The position numbers and the translations under genes are program-made. Below are positions 49,298 through 60,831 of a DNA stretch of 64,000 nucleotides, in pieces (the stretch's first letter is position 1; each line of letters starts with the position of its first letter). The notes under the pieces were generated by a model. That model had not been told where the DNA came from and made no database searches. It saw nothing but the letters and a program-made list of their open reading frames with translations. The DNA is taken from the NCBI GenBank assembly GCA_963920575.1, contig OY986964.1:35013825-35077824 (forward strand), read 5' to 3'. Origin of the DNA: Narthecium ossifragum (Eukaryota > Streptophyta > Magnoliopsida > Dioscoreales > Nartheciaceae).

Positions 49298-49412
49298 GCC
49301 AAGTGTACAGTGTGCATGCATGCATGGCTCTCAGCCCAGGTATGACAGCTAATTACCTTCCCTTTAAAGGAGTAGCTAGTGTAACTGACGGCCAAAGAGC
49401 ATCCATATATAT
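49298..49412 (+). repeat. Single copy of the neprosin promoter repeat
   Basis: Contains AAGTGTACAGTGTGCATG, ATGGCTCTCAGCCCAGGT, GACAGCTAATTA, TAAAGGAGTAG, AGTGTAACTGACGGCCAAAG and GAGCATCCATATAT in the same order as each unit at 2345-2758. Confidence 0.85.
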
Positions 49413-49487
49413 AATTATATATAGGAGAAGCTAAGCTAGCTAGATAGTGGTGGTGGTGGTGGAGACCGGAGAGGTTTGAGAGTAGTC

Positions 49488-50610
49488 ATGGCTCTTAGGG
49501 TTGTCGCTGCTCTCCCCATGTATTGGAAGGCCATGGTCGTCGTACTTCTGTTGTTGATTAGGGTTCGCATTACAGTGAGTAGTGATCGTGAGGCGGTGGA
49601 CGAACTAGAGCTTCCACAACTGAGTACAGAGGAAGAGATGGAGTTGGAGGCGCAGGTGAAACTTCTCAACAAGCCAGCAATCAAGTCCATAGAGGTAACG
49701 CCGCCTATCAATCGATGATATATATATATATATATATATATAGCTTGCAACCATTAGGTGTTTTGTTTGGTTAATGCATCCATTCTCAGTGTAGCCATGG
49801 ATCGAAAACAAGTCTAATAATTCCACCTTATTTAGTGTTAGGTTATACATCCAAATTAGGTTCATATTTAATTACATCTAGAATATATTATGTAAATATT
49901 TTAGTTAAGGGAACATTATATATTTCCTCGAGAATCTTAATAAGAGGTGAGGAGTACTTATAATTGATCGTAGAATAACCATTGCAGTTTTAAATTCTCT
50001 TTGATTTTTGAATTCAGGCAAAGAAGATTTTTACATATAATTAATAAATTTGGTAAAACTTTCATTTTTACAGACCGAAGATGGAGATATCTTTGATTGC
50101 GTTGATATCCACAAGCAACCGGCTTTTGATCATCCTTTGTTGAAGAATCATACAGTTCAGGTTGGTGTCCAACCCTCTTTTTGTTATGAATTAATTAAAC
50201 CAGTATATATGATTTGTTCCTGTTTGTTGATTTCGATATGCTTAATTAGATTTTAAAACGAAAAATATATTTACTGATCATCTGAAAAAAATTAATTACA
50301 GGCCGGCCTATTATGTAAAATCATATTTGTTTCTGTTTTTCATATGAAAACTGACTTATATATTGACATTTGCTGTTCTGAAATTCTTAATAGACATCTC
50401 CAGAATCTTCCATAGAACGTCCGGAAAATGCTAGTTATATAGAACTACTTCAGCTCTTGAGCGAGCCATGTCCATCAGGAACCGTCCCGATTCGTAGGGT
50501 TCGAAAGGAACATCTTATATGGGGGCGGTTGTTCAAACCATTTCTCCATGAAAATTATTCTTCCAGTGAGCAATCAACCAATTCAGTCCCTAAATTCATC
50601 TACCAGGTAA

Positions 50611-50641
<31 letters not shown>

Positions 50642-51671
50642 TAATATTAATATCGTATGTTGATGATTAATTAATGTTTTTCATATTTTCCTATAATTAA
50701 CTTATATAATAGCTCTCCTAGATTTCAATTAATCGATCGATCATCTATTTACATGGATCGATCGTTCTTCGTGCCAATTACGTACGTACCGTGTAAAATG
50801 AACTGATTGATCGCGCCCTCTACTCTTCTCTACGACTCAGCGAGCAATGACCAGGATTCCAGTAAAGAATACTGGGGCAAGAGCAGACATCAATGTCTAC
50901 GGCCTGCCTGGCATCACCAACAAGCAAGGTAGTGCTTCTTTAATCGCCATTCATAACTGGGACGGTGGGTTGCAAGCTATACAAGCAGGATGGACGGTAA
51001 TAAGTATATTTATTTATTTTTTATTAGTGATTTAACGTACTTTTCTTAAAATTATCACATGTACTTGTTATCATCCATCTTTCAATTCTCTTATTCTCAG
51101 CCGCTCCTTATTGAATCCTCATATATATAAAGCTTTTCAGATCATGTTTTCCTCTTTTTTCGACGATAATTTTCATGCATTTAATTAATTTGCAATATGA
51201 GATGCAGAATTTCACTCTTTTGTTTCTGTCTTCTTATTAGCTAGGTTCTACCTGCATTATATGGAGATGGAAAGACTCGGTTATTCACGTATTGGACGGT
51301 ACTGATCATCAGTTCTAATATTGTTTCAAGTTTTACTCATATATAGCTTAATTAGTAGGCCATCAACATTCAACAACATTGCTAATTATAATTTCATCAT
51401 ATGGTTGGTTGCAGATAAACAAGTTTGGGAATAATGGTTGCTTCAATATCCTGTGTGCCGGTTTCGTTCAGACCGATAGGAGTATTCCTTTAGGCGTTGT
51501 GATAAAACCATTGTCCGAGCTTGGTGGAAGGCAAGTTACCATACATATAGAAATATATAAGGTAAACTAATTTAATTAATCAATACTCATCAGCGCTAGC
51601 GTAAATTAATTTTACTTATATCCAGTTAGTTAGGGTACTTTAACTATGAAAACTAACTATAGCTGAAGTTA

Positions 51672-51708
<37 letters not shown>

Positions 51709-52262
51709 GGTTTCACAGTATTTTGATCACATATATAGTTATAACTGCTATTTAATGTGGGTAAAAAAGAAAAAATATATAACTTGAAATAACTGAAAAA
51801 TAAAAGACCTGTGATCTTTATGATGAGTGACTAGTGATTTTATAAGCTAGTCACAGTTTTAGTAATTCTTTGTTACTGATCATGCATGGTTTCATCTCAT
51901 GCTATATATATATATAGGAACCGAAAACCCAGGATTGGTGGCTCCAATTCAACGGTAAAGCTCTGGGATATTGGCCCAGGACCCTCTTCCAGAGTCTGGC
52001 GGACCATTCGCATGAGGTGAAGGTGGGGGGCATTGTGACCTACACTGAAGACACCGTCGGACCGCCGATGGGGAACGGCCATTATGAGCGCGGGGGTCCG
52101 AAGCCTTGCTACATCGAGCACGTCCAGCTAGTGCAGGGTGGAGAATTCAACAAGGTCGACAACACTCAGGACTATGACATGACCAATCATAACTGCTACT
52201 GGGTTAATGAGTTCTGGAATTCCCGGATGAATTTTGGAGGACCAGCAGGCTGCAGTCACTAA
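49488..52262 (+). CDS. Neprosin-domain (DUF239) secreted protein, gene 2
   Basis: Seven exons with the same intron phases as gene 1: 49488-49694, 50074-50160, 50394-50606, 50841-50996, 51245-51298, 51415-51561 and 51918-52262, giving 402 aa. The signal peptide core is VVVLLLLIRVRITVSS. The activation peptide has [35 protein letters not shown] and [14 protein letters not shown]. The neprosin domain has ADINVYGLPG, LPALYGDGKTRLFTYWT, NGCFNILCAGFVQ, LGYWPRTLF, MGNGHYE and a terminal NFGGPAGC. Exons 1, 2, 5 and 6 have exactly the same lengths as in gene 1, but the sequences have diverged most in exons 3, 4 and 6. The positions aligned to the catalytic glutamates are Gln217 (AIQAGW) and Ile327 (VGGIVT). 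The start has the same GAGAGTAGTCATGGC context as gene 1. AATAAA lies at 52290-52295. Confidence 0.9.
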
Positions 52263-52544
52263 TATAACATGCATGTTTGACGAGTTTGGAATAAAATGGA
52301 ACGTGCGATATGATCAAGGTTTCATGCATTCAGGGCAAGTATCTTTGCTAGCTGTTTAATTAATTTGGACCATAATTAGTAGGCTAAAATCTGGTTCACC
52401 CTAAACCACATATATATATATAGAGGGGTTATCCTGATATCGTCCATTCCCATCCGACGATCAGGATCAAGTTCGGGCTTATTAAACCCCCCCCCCCCTC
52501 ACACTCAGCTTCTTCGCCACCGCCTCCCCCGAGCCAAAGCTTCT

Positions 52545-52880
52545 TCACCGATTATGAACTGATATTTGTTTCTGAAATTTCTTAACAGCCGATTCCAGCA
52601 TATTTTTCAGAACAAAAAAGTAAGAAGAATTTAACAACAGCTGGAGAGGCAACATATATTTAGATTCATGAAGGAGGATTGTCCATCAGGAACAGTCCCT
52701 ATTCGGAGTAGTGTGTTCATGTCTTGTCGAGTTCACTCTCTTGGCATGTTTCATGTTGTGTACTGTTGTTCTTGAAAGGTTTGGAACGGAATGAATGAAT
52801 GATTTGGCATCATGCTTTATTCCATTCAAATTAAGTACACCAACAATCAGAAAAGATCTCCAAGTTTGATAGATGTTTAG
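52545..52880 (+). pseudogene. Neprosin pseudogene psi-B: exon 3 fused to 3' UTR
   Basis: The end of intron 2 and the first half of exon 3 of a gene-1-type copy ([33 protein letters not shown]) run to 52709. They then join directly to 3' UTR sequence (TAGTGTGTTCATGTCTTG, TTGTTCTTGAAAGG). A deletion has removed everything from mid exon 3 to the stop. The trailing sequence ACACCAACAATCAGAAA(A/G)GATCT also follows psi-A near 48890, so the two share a duplicated downstream flank. Confidence 0.8.
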
Positions 52881-53214
52881 AAGCTGAAGGTTTTCCAACA
52901 GTTTCATGAAACTTTGATTTGGGTTAAGGCCAGTTTCCGAAGGAATTTTTGCCACTTGACCTGTATATCTTCACTGAAACTTCTTCAGAAATTCACAAAA
53001 ATTCAAGAGACAAGACGCAAAGAAATACTTTTTTCTACATTGCTGTTTTTTTCGTATTTACATACAGTGACATATACATTGTTGTCTACAATTTATAAAC
53101 TAGCATTGGCTTCTAAGCTGTTTTTTTGCGGCCAGATGATGAACTGGCCACTGATCGGATGAGCAATACCATCTATTTGAGATTTTAGACTGCCTCATCA
53201 CCATTAACAAGACC

Positions 53215-56200
53215 TCAGGCTCCCTTAGGGTCATTTTCATCATCATCCGTGTCAAGCTCTAGACCTTCGGCAGCTAGAAGTTGACTGATGACTTTCCGCT
53301 TTTCTTCCTCTGCTTTTCTCCGCATTAAATCTCTTTTCTTCAGGACGAGGGTATGCCTCTTCAGGGTTGTGTTGAAATTCTCCAAGGATGCTTTCTTCTC
53401 TTTAGCCAAAATCCTCCTCTCTTCCTCCGGATCGATCTAATCTCCATCAATGTGAAACACAAATGAAGTCAAATAACTTAGATATAGAAACAAAACGATA
53501 ATTAAGTGGATTTATATCGTCAAAAAAGACTTATAAAGTCCGTGCTAAATTGAACTAAAGTAACAAAAAGATGCAGCATCAAGCTTAGATGTCGCTATTC
53601 GCCATTAGAACAAACAGAATCATCACACAGTATAAAAGCAGGACTGCACCTGATATGGGCATTAACTTTATGATTATCTGGTGGAACAGTTCAGCAAGGA
53701 AGACAAAACAACTTTTAGTTTCAGAACTTTTTTAAATGATGAAAGAGATTAAAACTTTATTCCTTGCACAGAAGCCAGTCATATTTCAGATAGGACAAGA
53801 AAATTGCAGATTACAAGAAAGACTGATCAGATATCTCAGGACAAAAATCATGCACCACTTAAGGCTTCTCTAATGCCAAAGCACCATATGCTGTTTACGC
53901 ATTCAAAATTTGCCACTAAGAATTCAGCCAGGTTTGATCCAAGAGAGAAGAAATTGAGAGATGGATGGGTATTTTCATGTTAGAAAGTAATATACCTTCG
54001 AACGGGAGAGACGTCGTACACGGATATTCATCTCATGTTGTTGTTGCTCAGCCCAAGCTGCAATTGCCATATCACCATGCTGATCAAAAGCTTTTCTCTT
54101 CTTCATCAACCATTCCATCCATGCTGCTGAAGCCTGAAATACTCACCAAAAAGGATATCAGGATGGCAAAAGGAAATGCAAACAAGCACAACAAACTACA
54201 TTCTAAATTCACAGCCATATGCACTAATTGCAGGGGGGAAAAATCCCAAGTTGAAACGGCAAAACCTGCAAATAATTCCTCGAGAAGGCAAAAGTTTCTA
54301 TATAGGGAGACATGGAGGTTCAATGCAAGAAATACTCAAATAGGAAAACGAAGTGCTCAAAGAACAGCAGAAAAAAGAGAATTGCATAAATAATGGAATA
54401 AAACCATCTAATAACTAACGAGAAAATGTGTGAGAGGCATATAATTGATTGTCTCGATAACAAAGGAATGTAAACAGGTGACTGCAAGATTTCGGATGTT
54501 AGAAGAGAACAATGAAATAAAAATTCGATGACTGTGCTTTGGCAGACGCATTTTGTGAAGCAAAACTCGAACAGAAATAGCTCAAAACCGCAATAAACAG
54601 AGAAGATGTTTTGGAAGAACAAAAGCAAACAAATTCAAAACGAATATAAGTACCATTCATGGAAATTAACAGAGAATTGCATGTCTGTAGTGCTAGAAAA
54701 CGACTTGTAGTGGATAGGAATATAGTTTCTTGAGACTAAAGTCTTATTAGTCATATGAAAGAATGTGTACATCGACTCAATCAACAGTCTCAAGGAAGAA
54801 CAAGCATTAATTCCATGGTGGAAAGGCGGATAACCAGTCCAGAAATATAAATATGTACTTCCTAAAACACAAATGACCAGCACGGATTTTTCTGACACAG
54901 GTCAGAAAGAGAGGGTTCATGAGAAGGGTTCAAGAAAGTATAAATAGACACGATAACGAATAATGATGCATAGCAATGTCCTCTTACAAACTACTTGCCC
55001 CTGGGAAATCATTATTCACATGAAAGTTCATCAAAAGGGCAACTCAAGACAGATTAGCACATGACCATAAATGACAGCCATTTGGTTGTGCACGAATACA
55101 ATCTCCAAATGGCATATAGATAGAACTCCAAGTTATAGGCATACACATTTGATCGCCTAACCATAATTGAATCGACAAAAACATCTAAAAGGAAACATGT
55201 CAAGTGTATTTATTCTTTAATTGAAACAAATCAGTAATCAGGCATATGCATACATGTGCATACTAGAGAGAATTATTTGCCCAAATATGTCAGAAAATCT
55301 TCAATGGAACTCTTCTGCATTAAATCTGCAACACTATTATTTATGTAAAAGTGTCTGATCTCAAAAATAGTGAAAAAAATATTTTTCTTTTTGAACAGTA
55401 TCCAGGAAAACTCGATCTCCTGGGGTCTATAACTAAGAGCTTCCTGGCTCCTGACAATCTGTAGTAAGAGGGAAGGCAGGACCTTTGTCTGAAATTATCT
55501 TGGACTTTTGATACTGAAAATAAGTTGCATAGATACCTCCAAAACTTCAGATATGTGAGAATAACACTTTGTTCAAGGAGACATTGCATACCTTCATTGG
55601 GTTGACTCGGTGATCTCTATCATATTGTCGTCTCTTTTCGCCATCAATGAGCAGCTCATATGCAGCTTGAATTTTAATAAACCGACCTTCAGCTGTTTCC
55701 CCTTCCTTGAGAGTCCCTCTACCATCATACACTATTATGCAGAAGGAAACAACACTTTAGCAATTGACAGCCTACACAATCTTCAGAATCCGCTCTTCTT
55801 TCATACACTAATATGCAGAAGGAAAAAACCACGAAAAATAATGCCCATAGTCATACCACAAAGCACAAGGCTCTTGACACATGCCACATGGATTACTAAG
55901 AATCCACATGAATATAACAATTAGGAAATGATTGTAATGATAGATAAACCTTAAATAAAGCAGAAGTTACAATTCTCCAAAAGATTGTGCTCTTACATTT
56001 AGAGTTATGATTGATGCAATGAACAAACTTGATTATTTCTTCTGAGATACTACCAATGTTAGTATTTCAAACATTTCAGTTGTTACCGCTTTTCTCATCA
56101 TTCAAAAGAATAAAAAACCCACGCTGATGCTGATCAAAACCCAAGAATAATAGCAAATGCAATCAAATTAAATGTTACCCGAGACACAAGAAACCAACCA

Positions 56201-56649
56201 TCAGGGTGATAGAACTTAGCCAATCGCCTGTATGCCGCCTTTATATTCTCGTCATCAGCATTCCTTTCCAGCTCTGCCAACCACACCAATTCCAATCAAA
56301 CCAAGAACAACAGAAAGCCCACAAAAATCGAACTTTTTATCTCAAAACCTAAGTCTAAACTACAAGAACTAAACAAGAAGAGCATGAATTCAATGCGGAT
56401 ACCCAGGGTTTCGTAGGGGGAATTCTCGGTGTTCCAGTTGGACACCCTCCTGAGCGTTCGGCGGTGACCGGAACGGTGGGATTGGTCGTCAAGAAAGGAG
56501 TGGCCGGGGACGGATGGCGGAGGACGGAGGATGCCAGGGTTCCTCCCGGAGGAGGAGGGTGAGAAGGCCCGGCACGGGTGCGAACGGCGGCCCACGATCA
56601 CCGACGAGATGATCGTGTTAGGGCGGCAGATCGACCTGAGGGTGCTCAT
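53215..56649 (-). CDS. J-domain (DnaJ-like) protein, probably organellar
   Basis: Five exons read on the minus strand: 56649-56403, 56273-56199, 55731-55592, 54133-53996 and 53436-53215, phases consistent, 273 aa. Residues 1-75 are rich in Ser, Arg and Pro with few acids, as in a mitochondrial or plastid transit peptide. The J domain starts at SPYETLELERNADDENIKAA and includes YRRLAKFYHPD with the HPD motif that stimulates Hsp70 ATPase, then GRFIKIQAAYELLIDGEKRR and QYDRDHRVNPMK. The C-terminal part (KKRKAFDQHGDMAIAAWAEQ, then EEERRILAKEKKA to about 260) is highly charged and probably helical, ending in an acidic DTDDDENDPKGA. There is no zinc finger or C-terminal substrate domain, so it is a type III J protein. 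The partner Hsp70 is not known. Confidence 0.88.
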
Positions 56650-57347
56650 TCTTACGCTGAGAGAGATGAGGGCTAGAATTAGGGTTCCGAGGTGGGGGAG
56701 GTGGAGATCGTTCCACCCCAGACGGGAGATTCCTCCAACGGTTGATGGGGAGATTCATCTAGGACGGAGCATGTTACGTGGCGAATCCTCCTCTGCTTGC
56801 TGATAGGCTGTCTGCTGTTCGTTCTAGTGTAGCCACCCTTTGGAAAGTATGATGTTCGAGAACCCCATTCGGGCTGAGCTCGATCGCACATTTTCAGCTT
56901 GGTTCGAGCCGAGTTGCCATATGGCTTGATCCAACCAAGATTGGGCAATTTCCTGAGACATCCTGATTCAATCCGGCCCAACCCGATCTAATTTTCTACT
57001 ATTTTTAGGTAGACTTAACTAGTTAAAATGCCAAATTTCGGGCTTCTGTTCTCTAAATCGACTTGTTTTTAGACCACATCAGATTTGGAGGCACTTGGCT
57101 TGGCCTTATCCTGACTTGGCTCGGCCTTATCCCGAATAACGATCGAGCCAAATACCAAGTTGAATCAACTAAGTTTGGAAGTGATTTCCACCGATAAATT
57201 ACTCCCCAAGCATGTTTATTAGGAACACGGCTTCATTCGGTTCAAAGAAAAGTGTGTTAGGGCGTAACAAACACATGCCCAAATAAAAAGTATGTGGATC
57301 TTTTGAACATTTCTAGTTATAGGTTCAAAATCATATCATTAAGACTA
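56650..57347. other. Intergenic sequence upstream of the J-domain gene
   Basis: The promoter side of the minus-strand gene. 56860-57140 holds GAGCTCGATCG, TTGGCTTGGCC and similar words like those in the hAT-type MITE of the VIR intron, but clear ends were not found. Confidence 0.4.
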
Positions 57348-58112
57348 TGTTTGGTAAGGGGATAGGGGTGAAATAACCCCATTATTCTCTATTTTATTCA
57401 CAAGTATAATTGGTTTAGCAAAATAGGAATAAAAAGAGTCATCCTCGAGTTTGGGGATAAATTTTCCCCTTATCCCGCATTTAAAAACCCAACTTTTTAT
57501 CCCATCAAATAAAAAACATATTTTGGTTGGATAACTTATACTTTATAATAATGAGTATTTTATAATAGGCATTAATCTCTAATTTATATTATATATTAGA
57601 GAATATTTTTATAAATGTTTTTTTTATCTCTAATTTAAGTAAGTAATCTCAAACCATAATTTATAATAATTTATAATATTATTAGACGCATATTAGCGCT
57701 CTTGAATAAATTAGTTAAATTTTGATATATTATAAAGTAATCTGCACTAATCTCTAAAGTATGACTAAATTAGAAAATCTCGAAGCATAAATTATATTTT
57801 ATTATAATATAATAGTTTTAAAATCTATTTTATGCATGAATATAATAATATACATTTGTTATAGTATATGCATGAATATCGACCCATTACTAAAAATGTA
57901 TTATAATATTATACACAAGAATTTCAAAGATTGTCAAAATTCCTATAATTATTGGTTCAATTCTCAATATATCCTGTATAAAAGCATTTTTGATATTTGA
58001 TCTTTTGATTTCTAACCATATTCCACCTTTTAGCCCCCCTCATTATTCACACATACATAACTCAAAAATCTCTTAGCCAAGAATAGTCTATCCCCTTACC
58101 AAACGATCAGAG
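57348..58112. repeat. Inverted-repeat element with TTTGGTAAGGGGATAG ends
   Basis: The left end ATGTTTGGTAAGGGGATAGG matches the reverse complement of the right end (ATCGTTTGGTAAGGGGATAG). The interior is very AT-rich with TTATAATAT words and no coding frame. It is the clearest member of the family also seen in two VIR intron elements. Confidence 0.65.
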
Positions 58113-58540
58113 GTTTTGGAATATTAATGATATAGAGTCTAAAATTTGTTAGCTCGAATCAAGTTGAGTTACATTGGTACCAACTTACTTGACATTGTTT
58201 TTTTTTTTTAAAATCAATTAATATTAGCTGTTTAAGAGGTTTTACTATTTTGATGCTAAATATTCACGTGAGAACTCTTTTTGATTCAGATTTGGCTTTT
58301 TACGTAGCACTGAAAGGTATAAAGGTACAGTGAAAAAGACAAATAATTTACCAATTACGGAACTGAGTTAGCTCATGGCCAGCTCGGATCACGCCGTTCC
58401 TGTTGGATTCTAGCGGAGTACACGCCGTGATTCCCGCAACCGTCACTCACCCATTAATGGACCCTCTCGCTTCGACGCTTCCACTTGGGCAGTTGGGCTC
58501 CGTCGGGGTCACAATCCTGAGTTCTAATTAAGGGGCCGTA

Positions 58541-59020
58541 AAATATAAATAAGGTCAAAAAATAGTTTAGTATCCTGTAATTTTCCAATTTTGCAGTTTA
58601 GTACGACGTACTTTCAAAATTATTAAAAAATGCTTCAAGTTACATAATAGTTGCAGTTTAATACCCATCATCCGACGCCATTACATATTTTAAGGCCAAA
58701 AAATACTTTGGCACCTTGTAGTTTAAAATTTTTTTATTTTAGTACCACGTTGTTTAAAAATTATAAAAAACATTTTTAACTTGAAGCATTTATAGTTTAG
58801 TATCACGTTATTTAAAAGTACGTTGGATCCAAAATGACCAGTTTAAAAACGTGGTACTAAACTATAAATGCTCCATGTTAAAAATGCTCTAAGTATAAAC
58901 CGAGGTTAAAAATGCTTTAAGTTTTGTAACTTCAGATATTTTTTTGTAATTTTTAAACAATGTGATACTAAAATGCAAAATTTTTAAACTAGGATGCCAA
59001 AGTGATTTTTGACCTATAAA
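58541..59020. repeat. Foldback element immediately upstream of the aminotransferase gene
   Basis: The left arm AAGGTCAAAAAATAGTTTAG and the reverse complement of the right end (TATAGGTCAAAAATCACTTT) pair. Internal modules such as AGTTTAGTA(C/T)CACG and AAATGCTTTAAGTT recur in both orientations. The right end lies only about 50 bp before the start codon of the next gene. Confidence 0.6.
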
Positions 59021-59071
59021 CAATAAGGAAAGGCGCCAAAAGGAGACCTCTTACGTCACCCTCTCTCTCTC

Positions 59072-60770
59072 ATGGCTGCGGCGAGGAATCTCTGGCGGCG
59101 GAGCTCCGGCGAGGCAAGGGCGCTTCGCCGTTGGGCCTCCTTGTCAGCAGCGCCTTCGCCGCCGACTCTGCCGGCCTTCGATCACGAGCCGAGGCCTTAC
59201 AAAGGGATGCTCGCCGATGAGATCCTCGAGAAGCGCAAGACTTATCTCGGCCCGTCCCTATTTTACTACTACCAGAAGCCAGTAAATAATAGAAACCTTT
59301 CTCTCTCGATCTTTTTCTTATCTTTTATCTCCTCCATTTATGGCGGTGATGTTTTGGAACGTAGTCTTTGTTCGATGGGCCTATGTTCTTAACCTAGGGG
59401 GTGTGGACTGTGGTGATCAAGTTGCATTTTTTATTCTTAGTTAGTGGCGATGATATTTATTTTGGAATTCTAGAGTTATGAGTGTTTGTGATACTTGTGA
59501 TCTTTGTGATGGTGATGAGAATTTGGATTCAAATTCTGGAGTTCTTGGCCCACTTGGTATTTATCGGTGATAATTGAGATTTTTTTTGAAGTTTTAGAGA
59601 TTTTTAGTTCTTAATTTTTTGGCAATGATGAGGTTTTACTGTAGAGTTCTATAGTTTTAATGTATTCTGGTTCTTAGACATTTATGGCAGTCGGTTGTTG
59701 TTTAGTAATCGTAGTGATTTGGTACGTGAATTATTTCTATTAGTAGGATTTTAGTTTGATCAGATAATCTAGCCTTTTCTCGAGCACAGGGTCATTAATT
59801 TGTTTCAATTGAGGTTGATTGATCTCCTAAGAACATGGGCACTTGTTTCCCAGGTTGTGCCATTTGATGATCTGATTTCAGTGGAAATGCATTGTTTGGA
59901 TGTAAAATATACAGGGGATTGCAATTGATAGTCCATTAATGTGCTCCATCTGTTGTTTCAGCTGAACATAGTGGAGGGAAAGATGCAGTACCTATACGAT
60001 GAAAATGGAAAGAGGTATCTTGATGCATTTGCTGGGATCGTCACAGTATCGTGTGGCCATTGTCACCCTGACGTGGTAAATGCCGTGGTGGAGCAGTCTA
60101 ATATCCTCCAGCATACTACCACCATATACTTAAACCATACCATTATCGAGTATGCAGAAGCTCTGGCATCAAAAATGCCGGGAAACCTAAAGGTATTGGC
60201 TTATTTTTCACCGAGGCTTTTGGTTGATCTACTTCTCGAGCAGCTTTCAAATTTTGATCAAGCATAAAACAGGCAATGTACTGACAGATAGAAGAAGAGA
60301 TAGGGCCTATTTGCATGTGATCATTAAGAATGTCACACCTCCTTTGATTAATTTCAGATAGGAGCGCATAGAAGGGAAAAAATGAATGAACCAATCAGAA
60401 TACCACAACAAAGGTTGCCTTTGAAGTGAAACATCAATGAATAGTCCTAGAGCTAGCATTCATCCATTTGCTACTGCTAAATAAGATCTGGGATTCACAT
60501 ATAAAATTTAGCTTAGCAGCAATAATTGTTAGGTGAGAACTGGAAGGAAATTTTAACAAATTGAGCAGTAATTCGTAGACTAGTTTTCAGAGTAGAATAC
60601 AAAGAGAGAGGATATTGGGAGCAGCGCGCAGATTTGGTATAATTTTAAGTCCTAAGTAGAATCACATGCTTGATCAAGGTGTACTTAAAATGCTTGATCT
60701 CATAACTTGGGATGTTCTTTTGCTTTAGATCGCAGCATATTATGTTAAATGCAGAGAATTCTTTACATAT

Positions 60771-60831
<61 letters not shown>

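Noticed and set aside
53965..54393. A plus-strand 142-aa frame
   Set aside because: It is antisense to exon 4 of the J-domain gene, has atypical composition and no homology signal.
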